From: Pseudomonas nabeulensis
GTDB lineage: Bacteria > Pseudomonadota > Gammaproteobacteria > Pseudomonadales > Pseudomonadaceae
Assembly: GCF_004682045.1 (NCBI RefSeq)
Contig: NZ_QUZT01000012.1
Coordinates: forward strand, 49,426 to 113,425
Length of the DNA: 64,000 bases
Direction of reading: 5' to 3'
The position numbers were made by a program, and so were the translations under genes. Below the pieces are notes generated by a model that was not told the origin of the DNA, did not search any database, and was given only the letters and a program-made list of their open reading frames with translations. Below, in pieces: positions 39,676 through 49,711 of this stretch (position 1 is the stretch's first letter; each line of letters starts with the position of its first letter).

Positions 39676-39894
39676 TTAGGCCTTTTTGGCACCGAAAGCA
39701 CCGAAACGGTCAGCAAAGCGCTGTACACGGCCGCCGGTGTCCAGAGTTTTCTGCTTACCGGTGTAGAACGGGTGGCACTCGTTGCATACGTCAGTACCCA
39801 GTGGCTTGCACAGGTTCGAACGGGTTTCGAACTTGTTGCCGCAGCTGCAGGTAACTTCGATGGTTTCGTACGCTGGATGGATATCGGCTTTCAT
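39676..39894 (-). CDS. rpmE: 50S ribosomal protein L31, zinc-binding form
   Basis: 72-residue L31. The four cysteines, CSC near residue 16 and CNEC near residues 37-40, are the zinc site, so this is the C+ paralogue used when zinc is plentiful. ATG 39894 gives the canonical MKADIHP start; the frame runs on to 39948 without support. Gene order rpmE-priA divergent is common in Pseudomonas. Confidence 0.97.
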   Translation of the reverse strand: MKADIHPAYETIEVTCSCGNKFETRSNLCKPLGTDVCNECHPFYTGKQKTLDTGGRVQRFADRFGAFGAKKA

Positions 39895-40113
39895 GGCACT
39901 TCCTCGGGCTAGCGTGCCGCCACTCGACACTATTGTCGAATACCGCACGTAATTAGGCCGCGGATTCTACCAGACCTTTTTAAACGCGCAAGCGGCGCTT
40001 GGGGCGCAAACCTTCCTTTCATCAGAAAACCATCGGCTACCCCAAGCCCTCCCCGGTCTGCTAGGCTCCCGCCCCTGCGCCACCGCCTGCCTTTAATAGA
40101 TGAGACCCCCCGC

Positions 40114-42333
40114 GTGCCCGACGCCATTTTGCGCCTAGCCCTGCCCTCGCCCCTGCGCCGCCTGTTCGATTACCGGGCCCCGGCCGGCGTGCTGCGGGCG
40201 CAGTTGCAACCGGGCATGCGCGTGCGCGTGCCGTTTGGCCGCAGGGAGATGATCGGCATTTTGGTGGAAGTGGCCGACCACAGCGAAGTGCCGGCCGAAA
40301 AGCTCAAGCCCGCGCTGGCCATGCTCGACGCCACGCCACCGCTGCCGCCCGCACTGTTCAAGCTGTGCCTGTGGACCGCCCAGTATTACCAGCACAGCCT
40401 CGGCGACACCCTGAGCTGGGCGCTGCCGGTGCTGCTGCGCCAAGGCGAGCTGGCCGAAGCGCGCCAGGAACGCTTTTGGTCGATGGTGCCCGGCGCACGC
40501 CTCGACGACCCGCGCATCGCCCGCGCCCCGCGCCAGCGCGAAGCCCTGGCCACCCTGGCTCAGCATCCCCACGGCGTGGCCCATCAGCTGTTAAGCAAGC
40601 TGATGCTGAGCAAAGACAGCCTCGACCTGCTGCTGGCCAAGGGTCTGGTGCAGGTGGAAATCCGCAAGCATGCGCCCGACCCGCGCCACGAACACTGGCT
40701 GGCCCAACCGGAATTGCCGCTGAACCCGGAACAGCGCGCAGCGTACGAAGCGATCCGCGCGGGCTTCGACAGTTTCCACGCCTTCCTGCTGGCCGGTGTC
40801 ACCGGCAGCGGCAAGACCGAAGTCTATTTGCAGCTCATCCGCGAAACCCTGCAGGCTGGCAAACAGGCGCTGGTGCTGATCCCCGAGATAAACCTGGGCC
40901 CGCAGACCCTGGCGCGTTTCGAACAGCGCTTCAATGCGCGCATCGCCCTGGTGCACTCGGCCGTCAACGACCGCGAGCGCCTTGAATCCTGGCTGGCGGC
41001 ACGGGATGGCGAAGCCGACATTATTATCGGCACCCGTTCGGCGCTGTTCACCCCGATGAAAAACCCCGGGCTGATCATCATCGACGAAGAGCACGACGGC
41101 TCCTATAAACAGCAGGAAGGCCTGCGCTATCACGCCCGTGACCTGGCGCTGGTGCGCGCACGCCAGGAAGACATCCCGATTGTGCTGGGCTCGGCCACGC
41201 CGTCCCTGGAAAGTCTGCACAACGCCTACACCGGGCGTTACGGCCTCCTACGCCTCAACGAGCGGGCCGGTGGCGCCAAACAACCACGTTTCCTGCGTCT
41301 GGATGTCAAAAGCCGCCCGCTGGACAGCGGTATTTCCGGGCCGATGCAACAAGCCATCGGCCAGACCCTCGCCGCTGGCCAACAGGTATTGGTCTTCCTC
41401 AACCGTCGCGGTTTCGCGCCGACGTTGCTGTGCCATGACTGTGGCTGGATGTCCGAATGCGAGCGTTGCGATGCGCGCATGACCGTGCACCAGCGCTACG
41501 GCGAGCTGCGTTGCCATCATTGCGGCCATGTGGAGCGGGTGCCGCGCCACTGCCCGCAGTGCGGCAAAGTCGATTTGCGCCCCGTCGGCGCCGGCACCGA
41601 ACGCGCCGAAGAACGCCTGGGCATTCTGTTCCCGGATTTCCCGGTGCTGCGGGTCGACCGCGACAGCACCTCGCGCAAAGACGCGATGAACCAGCTGTTC
41701 GCCACCATCCAGAAAGGCCAGCCGTGCATCCTGATCGGCACGCAGATGCTTGCCAAAGGGCACCATTTTCCACGAGTGACCCTGGTATCGATCCTGGACG
41801 CCGACGGTGGCTTGTTCTCCGGCGACTTCCGCGCCAGCGAGCGCATGGCGCAGTTGATCGTGCAGGTCGCGGGGCGTGCGGGCCGCGCCGAAGAACCGGG
41901 CAAGGTGATTATCCAGACCCATTTGGCCGACCACCCGTTGCTGATTCAGCTGACAGAACAAGGCTACTTTGCCTTCGCCGAACAAGCGCTGAGTGAGCGC
42001 CGCGCTGCGGGCCTGCCGCCGTTTTCCCATTTGGCGCTGCTACGGGCCGAAGCGCACAAACCGGGGCAGGCCGAGAGCTTCCTGGATGAAGCCTGCAGCG
42101 CCGCTGAACGTTTGCTCGGCGAGCTGGGTCTGAGCGGCATCGAGCTGCTCGGCCCGGTCCCCGCCCCCATGGAGCGCCGTGCCGGCCGCTACCGCGCTCA
42201 GCTACTCTTGCAGGCGACGTCCCGCGCACCGCTGCATCGGCTATTAAGTAGCTGGTTACTTGCCCTAGAGCAAATGCCCAGTGGCCGGCAGGTGCGATGG
42301 TCGTTGGACGTAGACCCGGTAGATTTGTATTGA
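40114..42333 (+). CDS. priA: Primosomal replication protein N' (PriA helicase)
   Basis: 739-residue superfamily 2 DNA helicase that restarts stalled forks. The N-terminal DNA-binding domain occupies about 1-105. Walker A is [11 protein letters not shown] near residue 230 and the DEEH box near residue 328. Zinc-binding cysteines lie in [14 protein letters not shown] and CHHCGH (about 440-475). GTG 40114 is the start, close after a gap of 220 bases from rpmE. The length is standard. Confidence 0.97.
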   Translation: MPDAILRLALPSPLRRLFDYRAPAGVLRAQLQPGMRVRVPFGRREMIGILVEVADHSEVPAEKLKPALAMLDATPPLPPALFKLCLWTAQYYQHSLGDTLSWALPVLLRQGELAEARQERFWSMVPGARLDDPRIARAPRQREALATLAQHPHGVAHQLLSKLMLSKDSLDLLLAKGLVQVEIRKHAPDPRHEHWLAQPELPLNPEQRAAYEAIRAGFDSFHAFLLAGVTGSGKTEVYLQLIRETLQAGKQALVLIPEINLGPQTLARFEQRFNARIALVHSAVNDRERLESWLAARDGEADIIIGTRSALFTPMKNPGLIIIDEEHDGSYKQQEGLRYHARDLALVRARQEDIPIVLGSATPSLESLHNAYTGRYGLLRLNERAGGAKQPRFLRLDVKSRPLDSGISGPMQQAIGQTLAAGQQVLVFLNRRGFAPTLLCHDCGWMSECERCDARMTVHQRYGELRCHHCGHVERVPRHCPQCGKVDLRPVGAGTERAEERLGILFPDFPVLRVDRDSTSRKDAMNQLFATIQKGQPCILIGTQMLAKGHHFPRVTLVSILDADGGLFSGDFRASERMAQLIVQVAGRAGRAEEPGKVIIQTHLADHPLLIQLTEQGYFAFAEQALSERRAAGLPPFSHLALLRAEAHKPGQAESFLDEACSAAERLLGELGLSGIELLGPVPAPMERRAGRYRAQLLLQATSRAPLHRLLSSWLLALEQMPSGRQVRWSLDVDPVDLY

Positions 42334-42339
42334 TCACCT

Positions 42340-42420
42340 CTGTGGCGAGGGAGCTCCCTCGCCACAGGTTAATCGTCCGTGAAGCTTGCTCGAAGGTTGG
42401 CAAGCCCGCCCTCGCCACGG
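42340..42420. repeat. Degenerate REP pair with a perfect palindrome
   Basis: 42340-42367 is a perfect 28-base palindrome with arms CTGTGGCGAGGGAG and CTCCCTCGCCACAG. It has lost the usual CTTG loop of this REP type. A second, damaged copy follows (GAAGCTTGCTCGAAGG...CCCTCGCCACGG). It fills the gap between priA and argS. Confidence 0.85.
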
Positions 42421-42482
42421 ATAATGCCCAGTTTTTCCACCTGCGCATCGCGCGCCGCCGCTTGCGGCACAAAGAGAACACC

Positions 42483-44219
42483 ATGAAAGACACCATTCGC
42501 CAGCTGATCCAACAAGCCCTCACCCAACTCGTCAACGAAGGTGTGTTGCCTGAAGGCCTGACGCCGGCGATCCAGGTGGAAAACACCCGTGACAAGACCC
42601 ACGGCGACTTCGCCAGCAACATCGCAATGATGCTGGCTAAGCCGGCCGGCATGAAGCCCCGCGACCTGGCGGAAAAAATCATCGCCGCGCTGCCTGCCGA
42701 CGAGAGCGTCAGCAAGGCCGACATCGCCGGCCCAGGCTTTATCAACTTCTTCCAGAACACCCAGGCCCTGGCTGCGCGCCTCGATGCCGCCCTGGCCGAT
42801 CCTAAAATTGGCGTACGCAAGGCCGGCCCATTGGAGCGCGTAGCCATTGACCTGTCGGCACCGAACCTGGCCAAAGAGATGCACGTGGGCCATTTGCGCT
42901 CGACCATCATTGGCGACGGCGTGGCACGGGTGCTGGAGTTCCTCGGCGACACCGTGATCCGCCAGAACCACGTCGGCGACTGGGGCACCCAGTTCGGCAT
43001 GCTGATGGCCTACCTGCAAGAGAACCCCATCACCAGCAACGAGCTGTCGGACCTGGAGAACTTCTACCGCGCCGCCAAAAAGCGCTTCGACGAGTCCGAA
43101 GAGTTCGCCGACCGTGCCCGTGGCCTGGTGGTCAAGTTGCAAGCCGGTGACGAGGAATGCCTGGCGCTGTGGAACCGCTTCCGGGAAATCTCCCTGTCCC
43201 ACTGCCAGGAAATCTACGAACTGCTCAACGTTAAATTGACCATGGCCGATGTGATGGGCGAAAGCGCCTACAACGACGACCTGATCAACGTGGTCAACGA
43301 CCTCAAGGCCAAGGGCCTGCTGGTCGAGAGCAACGGCGCGCAGTGCGTGTTCCTCGAAGAATTCAAGACCGCCGATGGCGAGCCGCTGCCGGTGATCATC
43401 GTCAAGGCCGATGGCGGCTACCTGTATGCCACCACCGACCTGGCGGCCGTGCGCTACCGCAGTGGCGTGCTCAAGGCCGACCGTGCGCTGTACTTCGTTG
43501 ACCAGCGCCAGGCCCTGCACTTCCAGCAGGTGTTTGAAGTGGCACGTCGTGCGGGCTTCATCACCCACCCGATGCACATGGAACACATGGGCTTCGGCAC
43601 CATGAACGGCGCCGACGGCCGCCCGTTCAAGACCCGCGACGGCGGCACCGTAAAGCTGATCGACCTGCTGACCGAAGCCCAGGAACGTGCCTACAACCTG
43701 GTGAAGGAAAAGAACCCGGAGCTGGCCGAGGCCGACCTGCGCAATATCGCCCGTGTGGTGGGCATTGGCGCGGTGAAATACGCCGACCTGTCCAAACACC
43801 GTACCAGCGACTACAGCTTCAACTTTGAGCTGATGCTCAACTTCGAAGGCAACACCGCGCCATACCTGCTGTACGCCTACACCCGTGTGGCCGGCGTATT
43901 CCGCAAGCTGGGCAAGGATTTCAGCGAAGTGGAAGGGCATATCGTGCTGGACGCCCCACACGAACAGGAACTGGCCGCCAAGCTGGCACAATTCGGCGAA
44001 GTGCTGAACAGCGTTGGCGAGAAAGGCACACCGCACATCCTGTGCACCTACCTGTACGAAGTCGCCGGCCTGTTCTCCAGCTTCTACGAGAACTGCCCGA
44101 TCCTCACCGCCGACGACGAAGCCCAGAAACAAAGCCGCCTGCGCCTCGCCGCACTGGCTGGACGGACCCTCAAGCAAGGCCTGGAACTGTTGGGCCTGGA
44201 AACCCTGGAGCGTATGTAA
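42483..44219 (+). CDS. argS: Arginyl-tRNA synthetase
   Basis: 578-residue class I synthetase. The N-terminal Add-1 tRNA-recognition domain spans about 1-100; the ATP-binding signature appears as [12 protein letters not shown] near residue 137. The C-terminal anticodon-binding DALR-type domain includes YLLYAYTRV near residue 460. ATG 42483 was chosen because upstream frame is REP and intergenic sequence. It is followed by an SPOR-protein gene one base after its stop. Confidence 0.97.
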   Translation: MKDTIRQLIQQALTQLVNEGVLPEGLTPAIQVENTRDKTHGDFASNIAMMLAKPAGMKPRDLAEKIIAALPADESVSKADIAGPGFINFFQNTQALAARLDAALADPKIGVRKAGPLERVAIDLSAPNLAKEMHVGHLRSTIIGDGVARVLEFLGDTVIRQNHVGDWGTQFGMLMAYLQENPITSNELSDLENFYRAAKKRFDESEEFADRARGLVVKLQAGDEECLALWNRFREISLSHCQEIYELLNVKLTMADVMGESAYNDDLINVVNDLKAKGLLVESNGAQCVFLEEFKTADGEPLPVIIVKADGGYLYATTDLAAVRYRSGVLKADRALYFVDQRQALHFQQVFEVARRAGFITHPMHMEHMGFGTMNGADGRPFKTRDGGTVKLIDLLTEAQERAYNLVKEKNPELAEADLRNIARVVGIGAVKYADLSKHRTSDYSFNFELMLNFEGNTAPYLLYAYTRVAGVFRKLGKDFSEVEGHIVLDAPHEQELAAKLAQFGEVLNSVGEKGTPHILCTYLYEVAGLFSSFYENCPILTADDEAQKQSRLRLAALAGRTLKQGLELLGLETLERM

Positions 44220-44220
44220 G

Positions 44221-44922
44221 TTGGCTGCCAAGAAAAAACCTGCACCCAAGCGCGGCGCCAGCCGCTACCAAGCCCCGGCGAAAAAACCGATCCCGGGCTG
44301 GTTGTGGATGGCCATCGGCCTGACGGTCGGCGCGTTTATCGTGTTCCTGATGAAACTGGATCCGGGCAAGGGTGACGACGTAAAACGCGTGAAGCAGGAA
44401 CAGCAGAAGGCCACGAAAATGGCCGAAGCCAACAAGACTGCGCCGAGTCCGACTGCACCGGTGAAGCCTAAGTACGACTTCTACACGCTGTTGCCGGAAT
44501 CGGAAGTGATCGTGCCGCCAGACGCCGTGCCGGAGAAAACCCTGCCGACGCCGCAAGTACCGACTACGCCGGTTACCCCAGCAGAAGCGGCGAAAATCGA
44601 CACGGCGCGGGCACAGGCTGCGCTGGCCGGGATCACCCCGCCGCCAGCACCGCCGGTGGCAGAGACCAAGGCGGCACCGGTGACCAAGTTCTTCCTGCAG
44701 GCGGGCTCGTTCCCGAAACAGGCGGACGCGGATCGTGTGCGGGCGCAGATCATTCTGTTGGGCCAGTCGGTGTCAGTGGAATCTGGCACGGTGAAGGATG
44801 CGACCTGGTATCGCGTGTTGGTGGGGCCGTTCAGCAATCGTGAACAGTTGACCGTGGCACAGAAGCAATTGGCCGGTGCGGGCTTTAGCAACCTGTTGTT
44901 ACAACAACGCCAGAGCCGCTGA
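44221..44922 (+). CDS. SPOR-domain membrane protein (FtsN-like)
   Basis: About 233-residue bitopic protein starting at TTG 44221, one base after the argS stop, suggesting coupled translation. A basic cytoplasmic tail (residues 1-22) precedes a membrane helix at about 24-43. A Pro/Ala-rich periplasmic linker follows and the SPOR domain is in the last 75 residues (FFLQAGSFPKQADADRVRAQ). It probably acts at the division septum. The longer frame back to 44014 lies inside argS and was rejected. Confidence 0.85.
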   Translation: MAAKKKPAPKRGASRYQAPAKKPIPGWLWMAIGLTVGAFIVFLMKLDPGKGDDVKRVKQEQQKATKMAEANKTAPSPTAPVKPKYDFYTLLPESEVIVPPDAVPEKTLPTPQVPTTPVTPAEAAKIDTARAQAALAGITPPPAPPVAETKAAPVTKFFLQAGSFPKQADADRVRAQIILLGQSVSVESGTVKDATWYRVLVGPFSNREQLTVAQKQLAGAGFSNLLLQQRQSR

Positions 44923-44942
44923 TTCATGCTCAACATAGATCT

Positions 44943-45038
44943 AAATGTGGGAGGGGGCTTGCCCCCGATAGCAGTAGATCAGTCAACATCTTCGGTGACT
45001 GACACACTGCCATCGGGGGCAAGCCCCCTCCCACATTT
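44943..45038. repeat. REPIN, GAGGGGGCTTGCCCCC type
   Basis: Inverted arms AAATGTGGGAGGGGGCTTGC and GCAAGCCCCCTCCCACATTT around a core with a GTCAAC...GTGACTGAC hairpin. It separates the SPOR gene from hslV. Confidence 0.93.
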
Positions 45039-45180
45039 GGTTTTGCGACGCTCTGGAATGTGTGTCAGACCAGTGAGCACCACTCGTCCGCCATAAACCC
45101 CCGCAGTTGAAATCCCCCCCACCACCCCCATATCAGTTTCCATCAGGGCATTTTCGCCCCGCTGCGTGGAGACTCTCCCC

Positions 45181-45711
45181 TTGACCACCATCGTTTCAGT
45201 ACGTCGCCACGGCAAAGTCGTCATGGGCGGCGACGGCCAGGTTTCCCTGGGCAACACCGTGATGAAAGGCAACGCCAAGAAAGTGCGTCGCCTGTACCAC
45301 GGTCAGGTTCTCGCAGGCTTTGCCGGCGCTACCGCCGACGCCTTCACCCTCTTCGAGCGTTTCGAAGGCCAGCTGGAAAAACACCAGGGCCACCTCGTGC
45401 GCGCCGCCGTCGAGCTCGCCAAAGAATGGCGCACCGACCGTTCCCTCAGCCGCCTGGAAGCCATGCTCGCCGTGGCCAACAAAGACGCGTCCCTGATCAT
45501 CACTGGCAACGGTGACGTGGTTGAGCCTGAACATGGCCTGATCGCCATGGGTTCCGGCGGTGGCTACGCCCAGGCTGCGGCCAGCGCGCTGTTGAAGAAA
45601 ACCGACCTGTCGGCCCGTGAAATCGTCGAGACCGCCTTGGGCATCGCCGGCGATATCTGCGTGTTCACCAACCACAACCAGACCATTGAGGAGCAGGACC
45701 TCGCCGAGTAA
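45181..45711 (+). CDS. hslV: ATP-dependent protease subunit HslV
   Basis: 176-residue threonine protease that forms dodecamers with HslU. The mature enzyme starts at Thr2 ([12 protein letters not shown]) after removal of the start residue; the catalytic Lys33 region [15 protein letters not shown] is intact. The start is TTG 45181, giving the canonical N-terminus; the frame extends back to 45166. It precedes hslU by 37 bases in the heat-shock operon. Confidence 0.96.
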   Translation: MTTIVSVRRHGKVVMGGDGQVSLGNTVMKGNAKKVRRLYHGQVLAGFAGATADAFTLFERFEGQLEKHQGHLVRAAVELAKEWRTDRSLSRLEAMLAVANKDASLIITGNGDVVEPEHGLIAMGSGGGYAQAAASALLKKTDLSAREIVETALGIAGDICVFTNHNQTIEEQDLAE

Positions 45712-45748
45712 GCCGTAGGCTTATTCCCGCTTGAGGCCGCCAAACACT

Positions 45749-47086
45749 ATGTCCATGACTCCCCGCGAAATCGTCCATGAACTTAACCGCCATATCATCG
45801 GCCAGGACGATGCCAAGCGCGCCGTTGCCATCGCACTGCGTAACCGCTGGCGCCGGATGCAACTGCCCGAAGAACTGCGCGTTGAAGTAACGCCGAAGAA
45901 CATCCTGATGATCGGTCCTACAGGCGTCGGTAAAACCGAGATCGCCCGTCGTTTGGCCAAGCTGGCCAACGCACCGTTCATCAAGGTCGAAGCCACCAAG
46001 TTCACCGAAGTGGGCTACGTAGGCCGCGATGTCGAATCGATCATTCGTGACCTCGCCGATGCGGCGCTGAAGTTGTTGCGCGAACAGGAAATGACCAAGG
46101 TCAGCCACCGCGCCGAAGACGCTGCCGAAGAACGTATCCTCGATGCCCTGCTGCCCCCGGCACGCATGGGCTTCAACGAAGACGCCGCACCGGCCTCGGA
46201 TTCCAACACTCGCCAACTGTTCCGCAAACGCCTGCGTGAAGGCCAGTTGGATGACAAGGAAATCGAGATCGAAGTTGCCGAAATCTCCGGCGTCGACATC
46301 TCTGCCCCACCGGGTATGGAAGAAATGACCAGCCAGTTGCAGAACCTGTTCTCCAACATGGGCAAGGGCAAGAAAAAGAGCCGCAAGCTCAAGGTGAAGG
46401 AAGCGCTGAAACTGGTGCGCGACGAAGAAGCCGGACGTCTGGTAAATGAGGAAGAACTCAAGGCCAAGGCCCTGGAAGCGGTCGAACAGCACGGCATCGT
46501 GTTTATCGATGAGATCGACAAGGTGGCCAAGCGCGGCAATGCCGGTGGCGTGGACGTGTCCCGCGAAGGCGTACAGCGCGACCTGCTGCCGCTGATCGAA
46601 GGCTGCACCGTGAACACCAAGCTGGGCATGGTCAAGACCGACCACATCCTGTTTATTGCCTCGGGTGCGTTCCACCTGAGCAAACCGAGCGATCTGGTGC
46701 CGGAGCTGCAAGGCCGTCTGCCGATTCGCGTTGAACTCAAGGCGCTGACGCCAGGCGACTTCGAGCGCATCCTCAGCGAGCCACACGCTTCGCTGACCGA
46801 ACAGTACCGTGAGCTGCTGAAAACCGAAGGCCTGGGCATCGAGTTCCAGCCGGATGGGATCAAGCGTCTGGCGGAGATTGCCTGGCAGGTCAACGAGAAG
46901 ACCGAGAACATTGGTGCGCGTCGTTTGCACACCTTGCTGGAGCGTTTGCTGGAGGAAGTGTCCTTCAGTGCGGGCGATTTGGCCGGGGCGCAGAATGGCG
47001 AGCTGATCAAGATCGATGCTGAATACGTCAACAGCCACTTGGGCGAATTGGCGCAGAACGAAGACTTGTCGCGGTATATTCTGTAA
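45749..47086 (+). CDS. hslU: ATP-dependent protease ATPase subunit HslU
   Basis: 445-residue AAA+ unfoldase that feeds HslV. Walker A is [11 protein letters not shown] near residue 60; the I-domain spans about 110-230; Walker B FIDEID is near residue 250; the C-terminal SRYIL tail docks into HslV. ATG 45749 (MSMTPREIV) matches the family start; ATG at 45731 gives six additional residues and was not chosen. Confidence 0.97.
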   Translation: MSMTPREIVHELNRHIIGQDDAKRAVAIALRNRWRRMQLPEELRVEVTPKNILMIGPTGVGKTEIARRLAKLANAPFIKVEATKFTEVGYVGRDVESIIRDLADAALKLLREQEMTKVSHRAEDAAEERILDALLPPARMGFNEDAAPASDSNTRQLFRKRLREGQLDDKEIEIEVAEISGVDISAPPGMEEMTSQLQNLFSNMGKGKKKSRKLKVKEALKLVRDEEAGRLVNEEELKAKALEAVEQHGIVFIDEIDKVAKRGNAGGVDVSREGVQRDLLPLIEGCTVNTKLGMVKTDHILFIASGAFHLSKPSDLVPELQGRLPIRVELKALTPGDFERILSEPHASLTEQYRELLKTEGLGIEFQPDGIKRLAEIAWQVNEKTENIGARRLHTLLERLLEEVSFSAGDLAGAQNGELIKIDAEYVNSHLGELAQNEDLSRYIL

Positions 47087-47126
47087 TCCACACACAGAAG
47101 CGCTTTGCATCAATGTGCTTTGCTCC

Positions 47127-47220
47127 AATGTGGGAGGGGGCTTGCCCCCGATAGCGATCTGTCAGACAGGTATATGCTGACTGACACACTGCTATCGGGG
47201 GCAAGCCCCCTCCCACATTT
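47127..47220. repeat. REPIN, GAGGGGGCTTGCCCCC type
   Basis: Inverted arms AATGTGGGAGGGGGCTTGCC and GGCAAGCCCCCTCCCACATT around a GTCAGACAGG...CTGACTGAC core. It separates hslU from the DUF971 gene. Confidence 0.93.
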
Positions 47221-47248
47221 TGACGCCGGTTTCTTCAGGATTATTGCC

Positions 47249-47626
47249 ATGACCAAATTTCCTACTGCTGTAAACCTGCACAAAACCTCCAACACCCTCG
47301 GCCTCACCTACGGCCCCGACGAGGTGTACCAACTCCCCGCCGAACTGCTGCGCACCCACTCGCCTTCCGCCGAGGTCCAGGGCCACGGCAAGCCCATCCT
47401 GCAATTCGGCAAGCTCAACGTGCGCTTGACCAAGATCGAACCCGCCGGCCAATACGCACTGAAATTGACCTTCGACGATGGCCATGACAGCGGACTGTTC
47501 ACCTGGGACTACCTCTACCAGCTGGCCGTGCGTCAGGATGAGCTGTGGGCCGACTACCTGGCTGAACTCAAAGCCGCTGGCAAAACCCGCGACCCAAGCG
47601 AATCGGTCGTGCGGCTGATGCTCTAG
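47249..47626 (+). CDS. DUF971 protein (gamma-butyrobetaine hydroxylase N-terminal domain-like)
   Basis: 125-residue cytoplasmic protein of the DUF971 family, which matches the N-terminal domain of gamma-butyrobetaine hydroxylase without the dioxygenase part. The fold markers LRLTYGPDEV-like start and SGLFTWDYLYQLA are present. It commonly follows hslVU in Pseudomonas; the function is not established. ATG 47249 was chosen, with CAGGATT upstream; the frame back to 47105 lies in REP sequence. Confidence 0.85.
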   Translation: MTKFPTAVNLHKTSNTLGLTYGPDEVYQLPAELLRTHSPSAEVQGHGKPILQFGKLNVRLTKIEPAGQYALKLTFDDGHDSGLFTWDYLYQLAVRQDELWADYLAELKAAGKTRDPSESVVRLML

Positions 47627-47743
47627 CCCAAGCCTCTTGCTCATTAGTGGGCATTTTCTAATTTCATCTGCTTGAATGCCCAGTCTCGTGGCCAACGATT
47701 GGCCCGCTTGCGAAAAAAATTAAACTCGGGTAACCAGTGGAAC

Positions 47744-47759
47744 TGGCAAGTTCCCTGCA
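47744..47759 (+). promoter_or_regulatory. Candidate sigma-54 promoter of phaC1
   Basis: TGGCAAGTTCCCTGCA has GG and GC separated by exactly 10 bases, the -24/-12 pattern of RpoN promoters (TGGCAC-N5-TTGCA). It lies 110 bases before the phaC1 start. RpoN-linked control of phaC1 has been described in pseudomonads. It is flanked by an inverted repeat at 47724-47735 and 47780-47791. Confidence 0.6.
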
Positions 47760-47869
47760 TTTGACGATGCGGTATCAACGGTCACCCGAGTCGCAGTACC
47801 TGGCGTGTCGTGTATTTGATGTGGATACAGCAAGCCGGTACTCGTCTTTCGGACAATGGAGCGTCGTAG

Positions 47870-49549
47870 ATGAGTAACAAGAACAACGATGACTTGAAAC
47901 GCCAGGCCTCGGAGAACACCCTGGGGCTCAACCCGATCATCGCGTTACGTAAAAAGGATTTACTCGCCTCGGCGAAGATGGTGCTGACCCAAGCCATCAA
48001 GCAACCGTTGCACAGCGTCAAGCATGTCGCCCATTTCGGCGTCGAACTCAAGAATGTAATGTTCGGCAAATCCCAACTGGTGCCGGAGAACGACGACCGT
48101 CGCTTTCATGACCCGGCCTGGAGCCAGAACCCGCTCTACAAACGCTACCTGCAAACCTACCTGGCGTGGCGCAAGGAACTGCACGACTGGATCGGCGACA
48201 GCAACCTGTCGGACCAGGACATCAGCCGCGGCCACTTTGTGATCAACCTGATGACCGAAGCCATGGCCCCCACCAACAGCGCGGCCAACCCGGCGGCGGT
48301 CAAGCGCTTCTTTGAAACCGGCGGCAAGAGCCTGCTCGATGGCCTGTCCCATCTGGCCAAAGACCTGGTGCACAACGGCGGCATGCCGAGCCAGGTCAAC
48401 ATGGGCGCCTTTGAAGTGGGCAAGACCCTGGGCACCTCCGAAGGCGCCGTGGTGTTTCGCAACGACGTGCTGGAGTTGATCCAGTACAAGCCGATCACCG
48501 AACAGGTGCACGAGCGCCCGCTGTTGGTGGTGCCGCCACAGATCAATAAATTCTACGTCTTCGACCTGAGCCCGGATAAAAGCCTGGCGCGCTTCTGCCT
48601 GCGCAATAACCAGCAAACCTTTATCGTCAGTTGGCGCAACCCGACCAAGGCCCAGCGTGAGTGGGGCCTCTCCACCTATATCGAAGCGCTCAAGGAAGCG
48701 GTGGATGTGGTCACCGCGATCACTGGCAGCAAAGACATCAATATGCTCGGTGCCTGCTCGGGTGGCATCACCTGCACCGCGCTGCTTGGTCATTACGCGG
48801 CGCTGGGGGAGAAGAAGGTCAACGCCCTGACCCTGATGGTCAGCGTGCTCGACACCACACTGGACACCCAGGTGGCGCTGTTTGTCGACGAACAGACCCT
48901 GGAGGCGGCCAAGCGCCACTCCTACCAGGCCGGCGTGCTGGAAGGCCGCGACATGGCCAAGGTGTTTGCGTGGATGCGCCCCAATGACCTGATCTGGAAC
49001 TACTGGGTCAACAATTACCTGCTGGGCAATGAGCCGCCAGTGTTCGACATCCTGTTCTGGAACAACGACACCACACGCTTGCCGGCGGCGTTCCACGGCG
49101 ACCTGATCGAGCTGTTCAAAAACAATCCGCTGGTACGCGCCAACGCACTGGAAGTGTGCGGCACGCCGATCGACCTCAAGCAGGTCACGGCGGACATCTA
49201 CTCACTGGCCGGCACCAACGACCACATCACGCCTTGGCCGTCTTGCTACAAATCGGCACAGCTGTTTGGCGGCAAGGTGGAGTTTGTGTTGTCCAGCAGT
49301 GGACATATCCAGAGCATTCTCAACCCGCCGGGCAACCCCAAGGCGCGCTACCAGACCAGCGACAGTCTGACCGGCAACGCTCAGGACTGGCAGGAGAATG
49401 CCACCAAGCATACTGATTCGTGGTGGCTGCATTGGCAGGCGTGGCAGGCGGAGCGGGCGGGGAAGTTGAAGAAAGCACCGACAAGTTTGGGTAATAAAAC
49501 CTACGCCGCGGCCGAAGCGGCGCCGGGCACCTACGTACACGAACGCTAA
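47870..49549 (+). CDS. phaC1: Class II poly(3-hydroxyalkanoate) synthase 1
   Basis: 559-residue medium-chain-length PHA synthase that polymerises 3-hydroxyacyl-CoA on the granule surface. The lipase-like box GACSGG contains the nucleophile Cys296, with the downstream Asp and His (LAGTNDHITPW, SSSGHIQS) completing the triad. The N-terminal domain spans about 1-190 and the alpha/beta hydrolase core the rest. First gene of phaC1-Z-C2-D; preceded by a candidate sigma-54 promoter. Confidence 0.97.
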   Translation: MSNKNNDDLKRQASENTLGLNPIIALRKKDLLASAKMVLTQAIKQPLHSVKHVAHFGVELKNVMFGKSQLVPENDDRRFHDPAWSQNPLYKRYLQTYLAWRKELHDWIGDSNLSDQDISRGHFVINLMTEAMAPTNSAANPAAVKRFFETGGKSLLDGLSHLAKDLVHNGGMPSQVNMGAFEVGKTLGTSEGAVVFRNDVLELIQYKPITEQVHERPLLVVPPQINKFYVFDLSPDKSLARFCLRNNQQTFIVSWRNPTKAQREWGLSTYIEALKEAVDVVTAITGSKDINMLGACSGGITCTALLGHYAALGEKKVNALTLMVSVLDTTLDTQVALFVDEQTLEAAKRHSYQAGVLEGRDMAKVFAWMRPNDLIWNYWVNNYLLGNEPPVFDILFWNNDTTRLPAAFHGDLIELFKNNPLVRANALEVCGTPIDLKQVTADIYSLAGTNDHITPWPSCYKSAQLFGGKVEFVLSSSGHIQSILNPPGNPKARYQTSDSLTGNAQDWQENATKHTDSWWLHWQAWQAERAGKLKKAPTSLGNKTYAAAEAAPGTYVHER

Positions 49550-49564
49550 ATTGAAATGAGATCC

Positions 49565-49673
49565 AAATGTGGGAGGGGGCTTGCCCCCGATAGCAGAGTG
49601 TCAGGCACAACATTTGAAATTGACACACCGCCATCGGGGGCAAGTCGAATCGTCGCACCGCCCCTCCCACATT
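49565..49673. repeat. REPIN with one extended arm, between phaC1 and phaZ
   Basis: Left arm AAATGTGGGAGGGGGCTTGC is a standard one; the right arm carries the extra segment (CAAGTCGAATCGTCGCACCG) before CCCCTCCCACATT. It sits inside the phaC1-phaZ gap, where the hairpins could affect transcript stability or readthrough. Confidence 0.9.
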
Positions 49674-49711
49674 GACCGCATTCCGGCTGTCACACTTCAC
49701 AGGGCTTGAAC

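Noticed and set aside
42369..44249. A 626-residue minus-strand frame opposite argS
   Set aside because: Same reason: antisense shadow of a conserved housekeeping gene.
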